This document shows, one piece after another, positions 1-14,600 of a stretch of 64,000 nucleotides of DNA (its first letter is position 1; each line of letters starts with the position of its first letter). The translations under genes and the position numbers were made by a program. Source of the DNA: Chrysomallon squamiferum (lineage: Eukaryota > Mollusca > Gastropoda > Neomphalida > Peltospiridae); NCBI GenBank assembly GCA_012295275.1, contig CM022670.1, forward strand, positions 2,433,835 to 2,497,834, read 5' to 3'. The notes under the pieces were generated by a model, which saw nothing but the letters and a program-made list of their open reading frames with translations, had not been told where the DNA came from and searched no databases.

Positions 1-1745
1 ATCTATATAAAAATAAATTTATTATTTTTTAAATTGTATAAAATAAAAAGAGAAAAGAGAAAAAATAAACAAAAAAAAAAGAGTAAAAAAACAAAAATTA
101 TCTTTATTTTTATTTTTATGTGTTTTATGAATGAAATGTAATGAGTTTTAGAATAAAGAGTGAACAGTCACAAACTGATTCCATCATATTAGAGTTCCAG
201 CTGGCATTTGGATTATTATTTCTTTAGTAATTAGTTACACGTACGACAACTCGAAGAGTGTGAGGTTGTATCTCATTACATGTTCCAGAGCTTGCCTCAT
301 TTTTATTGGTTAATGTTAATTCACCAATTTGCTTTTAAAATATGGAAGAGTGATGTGCTTGAAAATCAGGATAATATAAAATGGTTTTGTGTTTAATTCG
401 TTATCTCTTCTGTGGTAAAAACTGAAAAAACATCCTAAAGAAAATTATCAAATCCACAAGAGACTTTGAGTCTGTCAGAAACACATACATTATTAATCAC
501 ACATCAGAATGATAGAAATTATTATTAATTAATACAGCTTGGGGACTACTGGTTTCTTATATCTGTAAAAACACTGACAGAGTAAAGTTTCAGTCCTTTA
601 TACAATTACAACTGAGGCAAACTGAAGCCAGTTTGTGCTGTCACAATTTACATTCAGTTTGCCCTGCTGTGAAATATCATTGCAGCAAAATCAATCAATA
701 TGTTCACAGTGAACCTGTGCTTCTGGAAGTAGGATGTCTCACTTTTAAGCACCTGGTCATTTGGAATTCTCTGAGCTGGTAACTGAGCAAGCTGTTCCTT
801 GTCTTTGAATCATAGGAAAGTCAGTTGCCATTACTAACATTTTGTAACAGATGTATCAGACGTTTGGACATTTTTGAAGACATGTCGTAGCAGGTACTTC
901 TGTTGTTGTGTTGCTTAAACATTCTGGTTAATACAGTGGCAAAATTATGGTGAAAGGAGGCAGACATCTAGCACAAGAATTTATTTGAAAAATAATTATG
1001 TTCATTTTGAATATGTGAGATAACCTGATATAGTTTTTAAATTTGTTTTTGTTACATAGCATTTACTTATATAAATGTGTGTGTGTGTGTGTGTGTGTGT
1101 GTTGTAAGTTGAATTAAATATAAGATACTAAATAATGCAATGAATTAAATAGTAATAGCATATTTATGTGTGTTTGTGTGTGGGTGTGTGTACATGCATA
1201 TTTTATTTGTTTATTTTTCTCTATTTTGAGTATATACAAAAACAATTACAACATGATACATGTGTGAATGTATTTATGTATGTTGTAATTTTCTTATATT
1301 ATTATCAGCAAAAGCCAGCATATGTGTCTTATAGTGTATCTGTCATTACAAACCAATCACATTAAAAATACAAATGTACATAGTTTGATCAAAATAATTG
1401 TCAACCTGTTTCACACACACATATATTTTGAATATACATGTATACCAAAACATATATATTGTTAATAAATGCTTGTAATAAAAAGTAAAAAGATAGAAAT
1501 GGTTCTGAAAATGTGATTCTTTTATTGTAATTTTTTTTTATTATTATTATTTTTTTCAGATGTTCAGATAAAACAAACACAAACATTAATTTATTGACCA
1601 TTTATTTTCCATTTTTCCAATTTCTTTTCAATGATTGTAATATGTGTGCAGCAGTGTCTGGTTGGGCACTGATTGATGTGGTTGGTGTCAGTTTTCTGAT
1701 CATGTGTGGAATCATGGAATAAAGTTATGTATTATCTCCTGACAG
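1..1745. other. Upstream AT-rich region, no gene seen
   Basis: No convincing coding exon on either strand. It holds A/T-rich DNA, a (GT)n tract near 1075-1103 and a short TG-rich stretch near 1165-1190. It ends in a good splice acceptor (TCTCCTGACAG, AG at 1744-1745) directly before the first recognised exon of the CRAL-TRIO gene. A 5' UTR exon or extra coding exon of that gene may therefore lie here or left of the window; I could not identify it. Confidence 0.5.
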
Positions 1746-2320
1746 ATGTTTCAGTGGAGGAAGTCTGACAGCATGGCAGAAAATGGATCTGCAGATGAAA
1801 CAGATGACAAGGATTTTCAGGAGCTGAAAAAACGATGTCAAGTAAGTTGTACTTTCTGAACATTGTGTGTGAAAACGTGTGAGTGTGCATGTGTGTGTTC
1901 ATGTGTGTGGTTGAGAGAGTGCTGAGTGTTTATGAGTATGTGTGGTTTATGTGTATGTCTTTATTGGTTTGTTGGTTTTAAAGAGTAAATTATCTTTTTC
2001 ATTTCATAAAACTCAGTTATCAACATAAACAGAGAGAGAAATAATTTTTGGAATATAATTATGTTTATTTAATGTGATTTTGTTAAAAACAACATAATTC
2101 AATAATGTAATACTCTCAAACAGGTAAATAACATAAACAGTTTTTAGGAATTTATCTCAGTTCTTGGTGTTCACTGAATATTTGTTTATTACAAGTCAGC
2201 CATTACCTGCAGTTTCTGTTACAATGATGGATTGTTAGGAGAAATTGTAACAATTTTTACAGCCTATTACTGAACTGGTCGAAATGCACAGCTGTTCAGT
2301 TTGATGTGAAAGCTGACAAA

Positions 2321-2384
<64 letters not shown>

Positions 2385-5300
2385 ATTCAAGTTCAAATGT
2401 TTGTGTGTGTTCATATGTCTGTGCATTTATGTATTCATCTGTATGACATTTGAAGTAAATTTCTTTAACTAATATGAATGTATGTGAGTGTATGTGTGAG
2501 TATGTTTGTTTGTGTTTTTATATGTGAGTGTGTATGTGATTATAAGTGTTTTATTGTAATCTGGGTTCAGAAGTCTGCAGCACTGTGGGAACTTGACATT
2601 AAAATAAAATATTTCCATCAACAGGTGACCTGTTTTGATCTCTGACTTAAAAATGTCAGTTTCTGTATGGTGCTTTAAAAACTGAATCAGATCACCCCCC
2701 CCCCACAAAATGTTGAAAAAAGCACCATTTTGACCTAAAATAATATTTACATCCATTTTTTATTTTGTAAAGATTTGTTACTTGAAAAGAACATACAAGT
2801 TAAATTTTATTATCAGGAAACAGAATTTAAATATATACATTTTATGAATATAAAACAGATTAAAAAAAAATAAAAGCCGAAAAAGAAACCAGAAACAACA
2901 ACAACAACCAAAAAAATCCCCCCAAAACAAATATTATATAAAAATAGAAATGAATATGTCCTCTAGGAAATAATCTTTTTCAAGTAAGAGGTATTAACTA
3001 TTTAAAGAAAAAAAAGTTTGAGTTGAGAAATTTTGGAATCTTAGTGAAATTAAAAGTGTAAAATTATCCAGATTAAAAAAAAAGTTTTCAAAAAATGAGT
3101 GTTGTAATTTATAAATAAATATAACTGCTGCTGCTGCTACTCTAATTATTGTTAATTTTTAATCTTATATTAGTTAGGTATGAATAGAAATATTACCTTA
3201 AAGAAAATAGAAACCTAATATTTTGATAGTAAATCATTTTTATATAATACTTATATCTTGTTTTCTACAAAAAAATCAAAACAGCTTCAAAAATCTTATT
3301 TTATCCTTTGACTTTATAATTCCTTGAATAGATTACAGATATATCAAAGACTTATTTTCACCAGTTTAAAAAAGTCCAATTCATTTATAATCATTGTAGC
3401 TTTTTATCAGGATAAAACTGTATTTCTGAGGAATTATTGCAAATAAGCCATCCATATTTATTATTATTATCACCTGAGTAGACAGATCATAGGTAACAAG
3501 TCTTACAGTAATTGAACTCAGTATAGATCACTTCCTTCACTGCTGATTGCTTGGCAGGGTTTCTTGTAGGCTTAGTTGAAGACTGTTTATTGACATTCAG
3601 ACTTGTTGACTTTGTCCATATGGCAGAGGGTATGCTGTCTCTCACAGACACGTGAAGCATGGGGCACGATGGTTGTTGAGGAATGATTGGTTTGGGGATC
3701 AATACTCCTTGTGTTCTGATTGAGCTATTTTTACAGTTCCACAGATTCTCAAAGACTGTTTTATCAAAGGCCTGTGGGAAGGTGCTGCTTGTGAACAAAT
3801 CCTTGCTGCTAATTTATAAGAATGGTTTATGAACCCAGTTGACATCAGTCTTATAAACTATATACATTTTTTTTTATAGGTAATCACATGTTTGACCACT
3901 AATAATCATTCAGAGAAAATTTTGAATCATTTGGATTAAAGAATACATCTGGTGTCATGTACAAAAATATAATGAAAAAAAAAAAAAAAATGATATAGTA
4001 AAGAAAAAATTAATTGTTTTTCTAATATATCTTAATAAATATCAGAATAGGCTGTCATTTAAATATATATATATAGATATAGATATCTAAACAAAATATT
4101 CTATATGCTACAAAGGAAGAGTTATGCAGATGCATTGTATAACAAGATTTATAAGATTTGTCTTGTAATGCTGCAAGAAGCTGAAACTGTGGTATTGATT
4201 TGAGAGTGCTGGTGTTTGTGTTAATTATTTCTGATAGCCTGGCCTCAGCATTGCCAAATGACCAATACACTGACAGCCTTTATAAGCTGAGAAAACTTAG
4301 CAGTCGATAGTATCACATGTCTGTGACATGTTTACTACTGTGAACTACTGTCTCTAGGCTATTCAAGCTATGAACATCTGGTCAAACAGAAGTTTTCTTC
4401 TCTTTTTCTTCTTCATTATATATCAAGGACATGCAAGTCATATTAAAAAAAACCCTCAGAACTTCATTTCTTGTTAGTGTGTAGTATGTGAAATTATTTT
4501 ATTTTTTTTTTTTTGAATATTCTTCTAGCTATAAACATCTGGTTAAAGAGATAGTTTTTTGTTCTGTTTTTTTTTTTTTTTTTTTCAAGGACATGTCTAA
4601 AACAGATTTAAAAATTTTTTAGAACTTTATTTATTGTTAACAATTGTCATATGAAAGTTATTAGCCTCTAGGCTGTTCAAGCTGTGAGCATCTGATCAAC
4701 AATATAGTTTTTTATTTTTGTTATGGGTTTTTTCAAGGACACATAGATTAAAAATAATTGTTGGACTTTATTGTTTAGAATAGTAAAATTGTATTTTCTA
4801 TGATGCCTCTAGACTCTTTATGTTGTGAACATCTAATCAGAGAGGTTTTTCCCATGTTTTTTTTTACTGTTTTTCAAGGACATTAATCATAAATTGAAAA
4901 TAAATACTTACTGTTTAGAATGGTCATGTGTTTACTATGAAAGTATTATGATATTCAAGGTATGCACATCAGAAAATATATCAAGAAGTTTATTTATTTG
5001 TATTTTATTTACTTATCTATTTATTTATTTGTTTATTTGTTTTAGTTTGTTTAATTTAATCTAATAGACTCTATTTTTTAAATCAAGTATAGTATCTCTG
5101 AGATCAACATTTTCTTTACATCAGTTTCCCTGTTATTCATACATTTATTTTGTTGTAATGTCTTCTCCAGCTATAAGATTGAGCTTCATTGATTTTTCTC
5201 CTTTTCTGATTTATCTGTGGTGTCCATTATAGTGTGAAACCTAAATTATTTTAATTACACTTGGTTTACTTTCACCTAACAGTTTGCTCTTTTTTTTCTC

Positions 5301-8300
5301 TTTTTTTAATATCAATAATTGCTGTTCAAAACAACTGCTGTTTCAGTAATAAATTGAATTTTGTTTTTAAAGTTTTTAAAATTTTTTTTTGTCTGAAGAG
5401 AAAAAGAATGATCTAAGTAACAGTTGTTTATTTAGATTTTTATAAAACAGATGTTATATACTGGTTTTTTAATTTGATGTGATCAAGCTTTAAAAATTAC
5501 TGGTAAAATAATATTTGTTTATTTTTTATGGATATTTCACACAGAAACAGAATTAACAGCTTGGACAAATAGTTAAAAAAAAAGAAAAACAATACATTAA
5601 TTACCCTCATCAGCATTAATATAATCAGCAAATTCCTTTCTGACACCTGCAATGACAATGATAAAAATGCAAATCCAGTGCTAGATTTAGCTTATATAAT
5701 TGTATTCATTGACATGTTTAAATTTACTGCTAATCTGTGTCACAAAATGTAGACAAGGCAGCGAATGAAATGTTGTATAATTTTTTACATTTAATTCATC
5801 AAAACATATTACAACTGCTTTTAATGTTACTACTGGCTAGTGATAATGAGATTCCACTTTTTAGCATACTGAATCTTTTGTTTTAATGTGAAAATATTTT
5901 CTGAATGTCAAGTGACTTGTGTGGTTAGCAGTCTGATTTTTGCATAAACTGTTGTCATATAATTGTTCATCTTCTGAAATATTTAACAAATGATCCTTTT
6001 TTTTTTTTGTAAGAAAAAATCGTTTAAAAAGAAATGCCAAAACTTTGCTTGTATTCACTTATTTTACTGTTATAATTATTTTGTATTGGGCAAATTGCTT
6101 ATGATAAAATAATAATAATATTTTTTTTTTTTTTTCAAAAAGTAACCATTTCTGAACATTATAATAATTATTTAAAAAAAAAAAAAAAATGAATAAAAAA
6201 AAAAAAAAACCCAAAATACATTCTCTTTCTTTCCTGTGATTATTTTTGAACATTTATTATTTCAATTTTTTTGTTTCTTTTTGTCAGTCTCAAATTTCAA
6301 ACCATTCACCTTCTTTCCTTAACATTTTAGGTTAAATAACAATTAATTATTAACATGTATAACAAACTGATGTTCAGTAACATTTTACTGATGTTTTATG
6401 TTTTTTTTCTTGTCAAAATAACCAGTAACCAGGTTTGCTATGTTTAATCCTGATATTGAAGTTAATGGTAAAACGATAAATAAAAGTACTGGACACTGAT
6501 CAAATCATTGTGTAATTTGGATTCATTTTTCATTGGTATATTGGTTCTGTTCAAACTCTCAGAAAGGTTAACATGGGAGTGGGGTATGCAATCAATGTGT
6601 TTGTCTAAATTGGTCATTACCTTTCTGTTGCTGACATAGTGCTGACTGGCACGTAAATCCCAGACTGTTTAATATGGTATTGTAATTTCAGAATGTCGTT
6701 TGTTTGTTACCCATCCTGATAAATCTATTGAGACTGTCAGGATTTTATTGTAAAGGAACAACCGTTACATCCTGGTAGTCATGAAAACCATTCAGATATT
6801 CCTGTTATTATGATAATTGTAAAAGGCTGTCATAGATACGGTCTTTGTTTTTCAAAGAATCGTTTGGTGTGTGGTTGAATGAAAAGTCTCTCTGTTTATT
6901 CAGTTTAGAGGGCTATTAAGTCTGGTGAATTGTTAATAAAAGATGCTTTTGTTAAGTAACTAGATACTGAATACAGAATTTACACAAGAAAGACTAAATA
7001 GAAGGAGAGAATGTTTGGAAAATGTTCACCATATTTTAGTGTTAAACATATATTGATTGTGAATAATGATAATGAAAGAAAAAATCCATTGTTTCATGGC
7101 AAGAAAGTATATATATATATATATATATCCTAAAACTTTGATGGCCTTTGAAAACCAAATGCAGAGCACTGGCTGGAACTAGAAAGAGCAAAATTTGAGC
7201 ACTGAGGAGGATTGATTGTATGGCTAATCATACATCAGTCACAGTTCAGAATAGCATAACTCCATGAATTATTATTATTACTTTATTTATTTATTATTGT
7301 TGTTGTTATTTATTTATTATTATAATTATTATTTTTAATTATTATTTATTTATTAATTACTGTTATTATTGTAGTTGCTGTTATTTAATTAAATAATAAT
7401 TATTATTATTATTGTTATTTATCTATTTATTTTATATTATTTTATTATTATTATTATTATTATTAATTGATTTATTCATTCATTATTTTCTTATTTTTTA
7501 TTTACTTTTATAAATAAAGTTGTCTTAAGTGCAGTTGTTATTTAAACAACAAGTAGTATATTTTCAAATATTCTGTAAATTGCATCAAAATTGATAGTTT
7601 CATTTCCATTGTGTTGTAAAAATTCATTTTATGGAACTAATTTCTTCTAATGGAGTTTGTGATAGAAGCGGAAATGACTTTGCACATTCTTGATGAATTG
7701 AGGATCAAATTTAGCCTACTGTGGTCATGTTACAATTGTACAGACTTCTGGGGTTTGTGATAAAAACTTCACCTTGGGCCGATCAGAAGTGAGATTGGTA
7801 AATTAATTGTCTGATAGCAGTGTGAAGTCAGGGATGATGACTTTTCTCTAGACAGTTGACTAAACTGGGCCAGGAGACCAGATTTCAACATTGTATGCCA
7901 TTAAAAAGAAGGTAAATTGTAGTGGATTTGAAGTAAAGTGTAAATCTGAATCTGACATCAGGTAATTGGGAAAAGTTAATAAAATAAAAACAATTTTTAA
8001 GAAGTTTGGTGAAGAAATTGATATATGTAGTTTAACTGCCCCAAAATCAAAAAACAACAAAGAAACAAATCAAGAAAAAAAAAAAAAAAAAACCCAAAAC
8101 CCAAATAGTCATAGTATTTTACATTGAGAGAGAAAGAGAAAAAATAAAAATGAAATTCCATAAATCTTTAAAAAATCATAAATATATATATAAAAAAAAA
8201 AAAAAAAATAAATAAAGATTATGTAAATTTATGATTAATATCAATATCTTATGTTAAAAACAATCCATTTGAAACCTAATCCGATATCAAAAAGTCAAGC

Positions 8301-9259
8301 AAAACAAAAAAATTTAAAATAACATTGCTTAGCTGATGTCATTTTTAATGAAAATATGATATCATGAATTTATAAGTCCATTTTAGAAATTGTCTTTTTA
8401 AAATTACATGACCTTTTATTGTATTATTATAGGAAAATAATGACAAACTGGTACTGACAGTAAACTGTGCATTGAACATTTCAAAAGTATTATCGGTGAT
8501 TTTTTTACAATTGATTCCATTACATTGCACAAAGAAGATAATAGATGACAATTGACACGATTAATTCAGCTAAACCCCAATGACACAATAAATATTGTAG
8601 TTTTTCTGTAGAGTCTAAATAGGCCTTGACGTTTTGTGTGCATTTTATTACAAGTCACGCTGACTCATAGTGTGTGGGTGGGCTTAGTGTGAATCAGTGG
8701 TTTGTGAAGCAGAGTCTTGGAATGCAGTCCATAGTGTTCATATTGGAACAGTTTTCAGTTCAGCCACTGTTCCTCTAATATCAATATATTATATATACTC
8801 TGCATTGTAAGCATAAAAAAAGTGGTACGAAACAGTGGACTACTATTTTATTTCATTTTGTTTTTAATTTAATTTAATTTTTATACTTATTTGTTTTGTT
8901 ATTTTTATTTTTTTATTTATGAATTTTTTTTATTTTTTTTTATTAATATTTTTTATTTTAGATTTGTAGATTTTTTTCTGTTTATTTTAAAAAGCTTTGA
9001 TGTTGGCTATTCAGAAACATTGATCAGGTGTTTATAAATAACTTTATTTGAAATCTGTTTTTTGGTGGAACATAAAATAATATTTAAAAGTAAAATTGAA
9101 CTAATGCTTTCATCCCATCTGCAACATAATTTTAATTTATTTATTTACACTACTTTGACTGTATGATTGTATACTGTTGTATTTTAATATTTTCTTTATG
9201 TATTTAAATAGTTAATGATAATTTTTATGTTTTTGTATGTATGTATGTATGTATGTATC

Positions 9260-9290
<31 letters not shown>

Positions 9291-9680
9291 ATATGTATGT
9301 GTCTATATGTATTTGTGAGTAAGTATGTATATTAAAATCTAAACTGCAGTACAGGTAATTACTGTCAAAGAGAGAGCAGAGTACTGACAGAAACAGTGTT
9401 ATCAGTTTATTTCAAATATTGTCCAAGTAATACAGATAAATATTATTAATCACATAAAATCATTGCTTTTAACTTCAGAACCAGTATTTTTCCTTTAGGC
9501 ATTATTGAGAATATCATCATCTGTAATATTCAGTAATAGCCATCAGTTTCCTACTACACATTAATTCCACTTGCAGTATTTACAAACCTCTTCTGGCTGC
9601 AAAAACGGGCAAGTAATAATAACTAGCTGCAACAAAAAATATCTTTTACCAGATTTAATGCATTTCTTGTAAATAATTTA

Positions 9681-9728
<48 letters not shown>

Positions 9729-10152
9729 TTTTTTTTTTTTGAATAAACATTTTGGATCGTGTGGTTGTTACTGACACCAATCTTTTTGACTTTGAATTTG
9801 CTTTTAATGGCTTTTTTCAATACTCTTAATACTGTCTTGATTATCAAGTCTGTGTTGAGTGCAGTGTTAGAAGGTGACTCATTGCTGTTTTGACTTTTCC
9901 AGTACCAATAAAAACAATTTACAGTAGTCTTTGGATATAATATTTATGGTATCAGTTATATGTTGAAAAAATTTTTTTTTTTTTTTTTATGTCATATTTA
10001 AATAACTGGTTTATGTTTTGTTAAAAGGAAATGTACTGAACAAACCTTTTGAAAAATGTATATATGTGTGTGTGCATGTGTGTGTACATATATATATATA
10101 TATGAATATACCTCCACAGATTCACACAAATTTGTTTGTGCAAAAATAAAAA

Positions 10153-10203
<51 letters not shown>

Positions 10204-11546
10204 CTAATATATAAGACAGAGTATTTATGTGTGAAATATCTATGCTTTTATTTTGTTCAAAGAAAATAGCTTTTTTTCGTCATTTTTTAATTTTGAATTA
10301 AAATCTATTAGTAAAATTAATTACTGGAAGTAAATTATTTAATCAGGACTGGATATTTTAGGAATGTTTTTATATAAGCAGAATACTAATTACTTTTCTG
10401 GCTCTAATGCTGTGACCTTACTACGTGATCAAATTAACAAATGTACACTGTACACATAGGGTTTTTTTTAATAATGTAGTGAAATTACCTGCAGTCACCT
10501 GCAGTTGCTTCTCACGTGAATCTCTCTAATTGGATACACAACAAAAAACATTCCCTAACCACACACATACACATTAAAAATTATATGTGCATGCACTAAA
10601 GTCTTGACTTAGGCAGCAGATTATGAAGGTTAACAGAAAATTAACTTTTGCAAAATAAAAATAACAAAAACAAAAACTCTCAAATCAAAACAAGAAAAAC
10701 ATCAACCTCACAACCCCAAAAAATAATTTAAAAACACTACCACCCAACAACACACAGCTATTGATTTTGCAGTTTATATAAAATATACCAGCCCTTTCAA
10801 AATATTTTGTACAAAAAAATTAAAACGTCTTTATAAATATTATAATTTCTAATTAATTATTGATTATTATTATTATTATTATTATTATTTTATTGAATAG
10901 TTATTATTTAGGTTATAGTGTAATGATTTTTAGTCCACATTTACAGCATCATCTTAGTTAGTAAATCAATATTCATCAACTGGGTCCTGGGTTTGCAGGA
11001 CATTATTGATGTTTTTGTTGATGTCGGTTCATTTTGTTGTACCTGAAAAATCCATAGTAAGATTATTGTATTTATAATGATGCACTTGTGGTATTTTCAA
11101 GAGGAAGCTTTTTTCTTGAAATAATAAATGAAAAATGAACAGAGCATTGAAATATTTTCTCGCTTCACTCCCCCAGATTGTGGTTGTCTTAAAGAATTAT
11201 TATAACAAATGTTTCAAGAATGTTTTTGGTATCTGAATAAATATTTATATGAAATTTGAAATAATAATAAGAATGCTTTAATTGAGATGAATTTTAAAAA
11301 TATGTTCATCTTAAATATTAAAAATCATCTGTGTGATTTTGTAGTAAATAAAAAAAATGCACACTGTATAGTAATGGGCTCAACTTTTATATGTCATTTG
11401 AAATTTGTTTATTTTTCACTGCTTCTATCGTCATATAGGACAGCATATAGCATTACCTACATTTGGAGCAATGCCTGAAAAGGAATTAATGTGTGTGTGT
11501 GTGTGTGTGTGTGTGTATTTGTGTGTACTGTGTTTACAAATATATA

Positions 11547-11602
<56 letters not shown>

Positions 11603-14600
11603 AGCTTCTGGAGTAAACATCATTAATTAATTTTAAATATTTCATCAACATTTTCTTCCGGCATGATTATAATTAATTGTTATCTTTTTGTTTGTTTACA
11701 CGAAGAAAGTATATTTTTGATCTTTTCATATATATAATAAAAATAATTTCCCTCCTTTTTATTTTTTATTTTTTAGAATTGTAAGAATTAAATTAATGAT
11801 CAAAACAAAAAAGACAAACAATAGGAAAAGTCTTTCAGAATATAAAAGTTCACTGACCAGAAAGAAATCTATATTTCTGAAAGAAGAGCTCCACAAAAGA
11901 GACATAACTGAAAATGTGTTCAAATTAGATGTTTAATGTGCAAAGTTATTTTCAGTTTTTACATCTTTGTAATTGTTTTGAATAATAATTACAGGTTTAT
12001 ATTAAAAAGTTATTAAAAAGAAACAAGAACATTGTTAACAGCAACAACAATAGCAAAAAAAAATAACATAAAATAAATATGGAAAGAAAAAAGTGATAAT
12101 ATATAAATAAATAAATGAATAAATAAATAAAAATACAAAATACAAACTCAAAACAAAATACCCCAAAACCAAATCTAAGAAATCTCAATGGTAATTGTGA
12201 TAACAATAATGATGATCTATATCACTCTAATGTTGATTATTATAACACTATTATAGCTGTTTATTCTATTTAATTTTGAAGTCACCAATTTGTTTATCTT
12301 TGGTTTCATTTTCCAAATTACAGTTACTTTCTATTATGTTATTTTCTAAACTAGACAAGCCATATATTTTATAAAAAAAAGTAAATATAAAACACACACA
12401 TACACATATATATACATGCAAACAAAATAAAATAAAAAAATAAAAAAAAGGTACTATTATTATATTTGTATTCAATTTAGGATTAAATGTGACAGTTATA
12501 TCTTACACTTTAAGAGTTTAGAAATAGGCATTTCTCTTGGAATAAAATTGCTGGCATTATCTGCATGATTATTGTTCAGCATTTATGAAGCTTTGACAAG
12601 CCTGTAATCTAACAGATCCATTTTCTCACTAGCAACCTAACAATATTTTTTTTATTAGTTTCAAATTTTTCTTTTTAGCATTCAAAATATATTCATAGTA
12701 TGATTTTTTCTTAACTTTTTTTAAAATTTTTATTATTCTGCACTCACTTTGAAATTGTGTAATAACATGGTAATTTTTTATATTATTTTCCATTGAAGAG
12801 CTGAAGAACAAAGTTTATTGTTTTATTATTATTATGAGTATTATTGTTGTTGTTGTTTTCTTTAAAAAAAAGAGGCAGTTTCTTTCCTTTCTTTTTTACA
12901 TGATATTTGAAATTTCATTTTAACATTGTGAAATAATATTAGATATTTAATAGAAATAACTGTGATTTTAATAATTATTTCTTTGATTTAATTTACATGT
13001 TAAAAATATCAACTGATGCAGTGTCTTTCATTATTGTGAAAAAGTAGGTTATAGAAGTTTCTGTTGTATTATTAAAAAACAAAAACAAAAATTTTAAATC
13101 TTTTTATCCTTTTTTTTGTTTCTACCCAGATTGTATTTGAGGCTGATCCATCTCAGGTAAATTTTATTTTATATATATAATTATATATTATAATTTATCA
13201 AAAATCTATTCAGTGATTAAAAATAATATTTTATATCGTGATGCCATATAATTTTTATAGCCAAATCAGATTAAAAATTCTAAATAAGAAATAAAAATAA
13301 AGTATGTAAGAATATACAGTTTAAAAAAAAAAAAAAAAAAAAAAAACATTTGAAAGATACAGAAAGAAAGAAATTTCAAAGATCCCCTCCCACTCACACC
13401 GAAATCATAAAACAAAACAAAAAAACACCACAAACAATAATAATACTTTTTTAAAAATAAAAGAAAGAAAGAAAAGCCAGCAACAAAATAAAGTAGCTGT
13501 TAAATTTTTAAAACATTTAGGAAAAACCCCCCAACTAATCAAAACATTGTTTAAATCCATAAATCTTTACACATTGTTTTAAACTCTTTAAAAATAAGGA
13601 ATAAATTTAAAAACAACAAAACTAAATAACTATTAATTTTTAATGCATTCACTTTCATTTTCATTTTCATTTTATTTCTTTGCATTTCATTGCACACACT
13701 TGTCTCTCTACATTTCTCTAAACCTTTCATATAAACGTAAAAACGACTATTTATAACCTGTTTAAATATTAAAAGAATAACGACTTCATTTTAATTAATT
13801 TATTTTTTCTCCATTTTTTTTTTCTACTCCATGTCAACCAGGCACACACAGACTCGTCTCTTCGCAGATTTCTACGAGCCTTCGGAGCTGTAGACCCTGC
13901 ATTCAAACAGCTGCTCAAATGTAACAAGTGGAGACAGGAGTATGGTGTGGACAGACTCACTCCAGAAGATGAAGACATCCTGAGGGAAATCTCCCTGGGA
14001 AAAATACACATTCTGAGAAACAGAGATGCTCAAGGGAGGTAATTAAGAACATCAACAAACAAAATCCTTTTTCTTTCTTTCTTTTTTTTTTTTTCCTTTT
14101 AGTTTTAATTTGGTTTTATCTTGTAGAGAAGAAGAAGAAGAAGAAGAGAAGAGAAAAAAGAAGAAAGAAAGAAAAAATGAAAGAAGAAAGATCCTATTGA
14201 ATTGTCGTGTCATTTTGATCCCTAAAATAATTACCCTAGATTTTTCTTTTTCTTCTTGTGATGAGCAAGAGCTTAAGATTTTATTTATTTGTTTTTTTTC
14301 TTTTCTTTTCTTTTTAATTTTATATGTATATTATATATGTATGTGTTTGTATATGTATATGTGTGTATATATATATCTGTGTGTGTGTGTGTGTGTGTGT
14401 TTGTGTATGTGTATATATATATATATATATAAAACACTTTAGAAAAGGTTTCATTTAAATAGATATAAAGTAAAATGAAACATTTTCTTAGTGATATTTG
14501 TATGGATTTAACATTTGTTGTTTTCTAATAAATTATATGTAGTTAGCCTTATAATTCAGTACTTGCAGCTTTTAATTGCATATGCATAGTTTTTAATTTC

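Larger units (their letters stand above)
1842..13129 (+). other. 11.3-kb intron 1 of the CRAL-TRIO gene
   Basis: Very long AT-rich intron (donor GTAAGT at 1842, acceptor CCCAG at 13129). It contains microsatellites, the diverged 4.3-5.0 kb tandem array, an open stretch on the minus strand at 3.5-3.8 kb, and less AT-rich parts such as 8.56-8.76 kb (with TGACTCA, an AP-1-like site, near 8665) and 10.48-10.53 kb (CACCTG and CACGTG E-boxes). No further exon of the gene is visible. Confidence 0.7.

Noticed and set aside
9998-10201. Repetitive Cys-Val ORF
   Set aside because: Translation of a (CA)n tract on the opposite strand.
14110-14442. 110-codon plus-strand ORF with Glu/Lys then Tyr/Ile/Cys runs
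   Set aside because: GAA, AAG, TA and TG simple repeats inside intron 3 of the CRAL-TRIO gene; starts after a confirmed splice donor.
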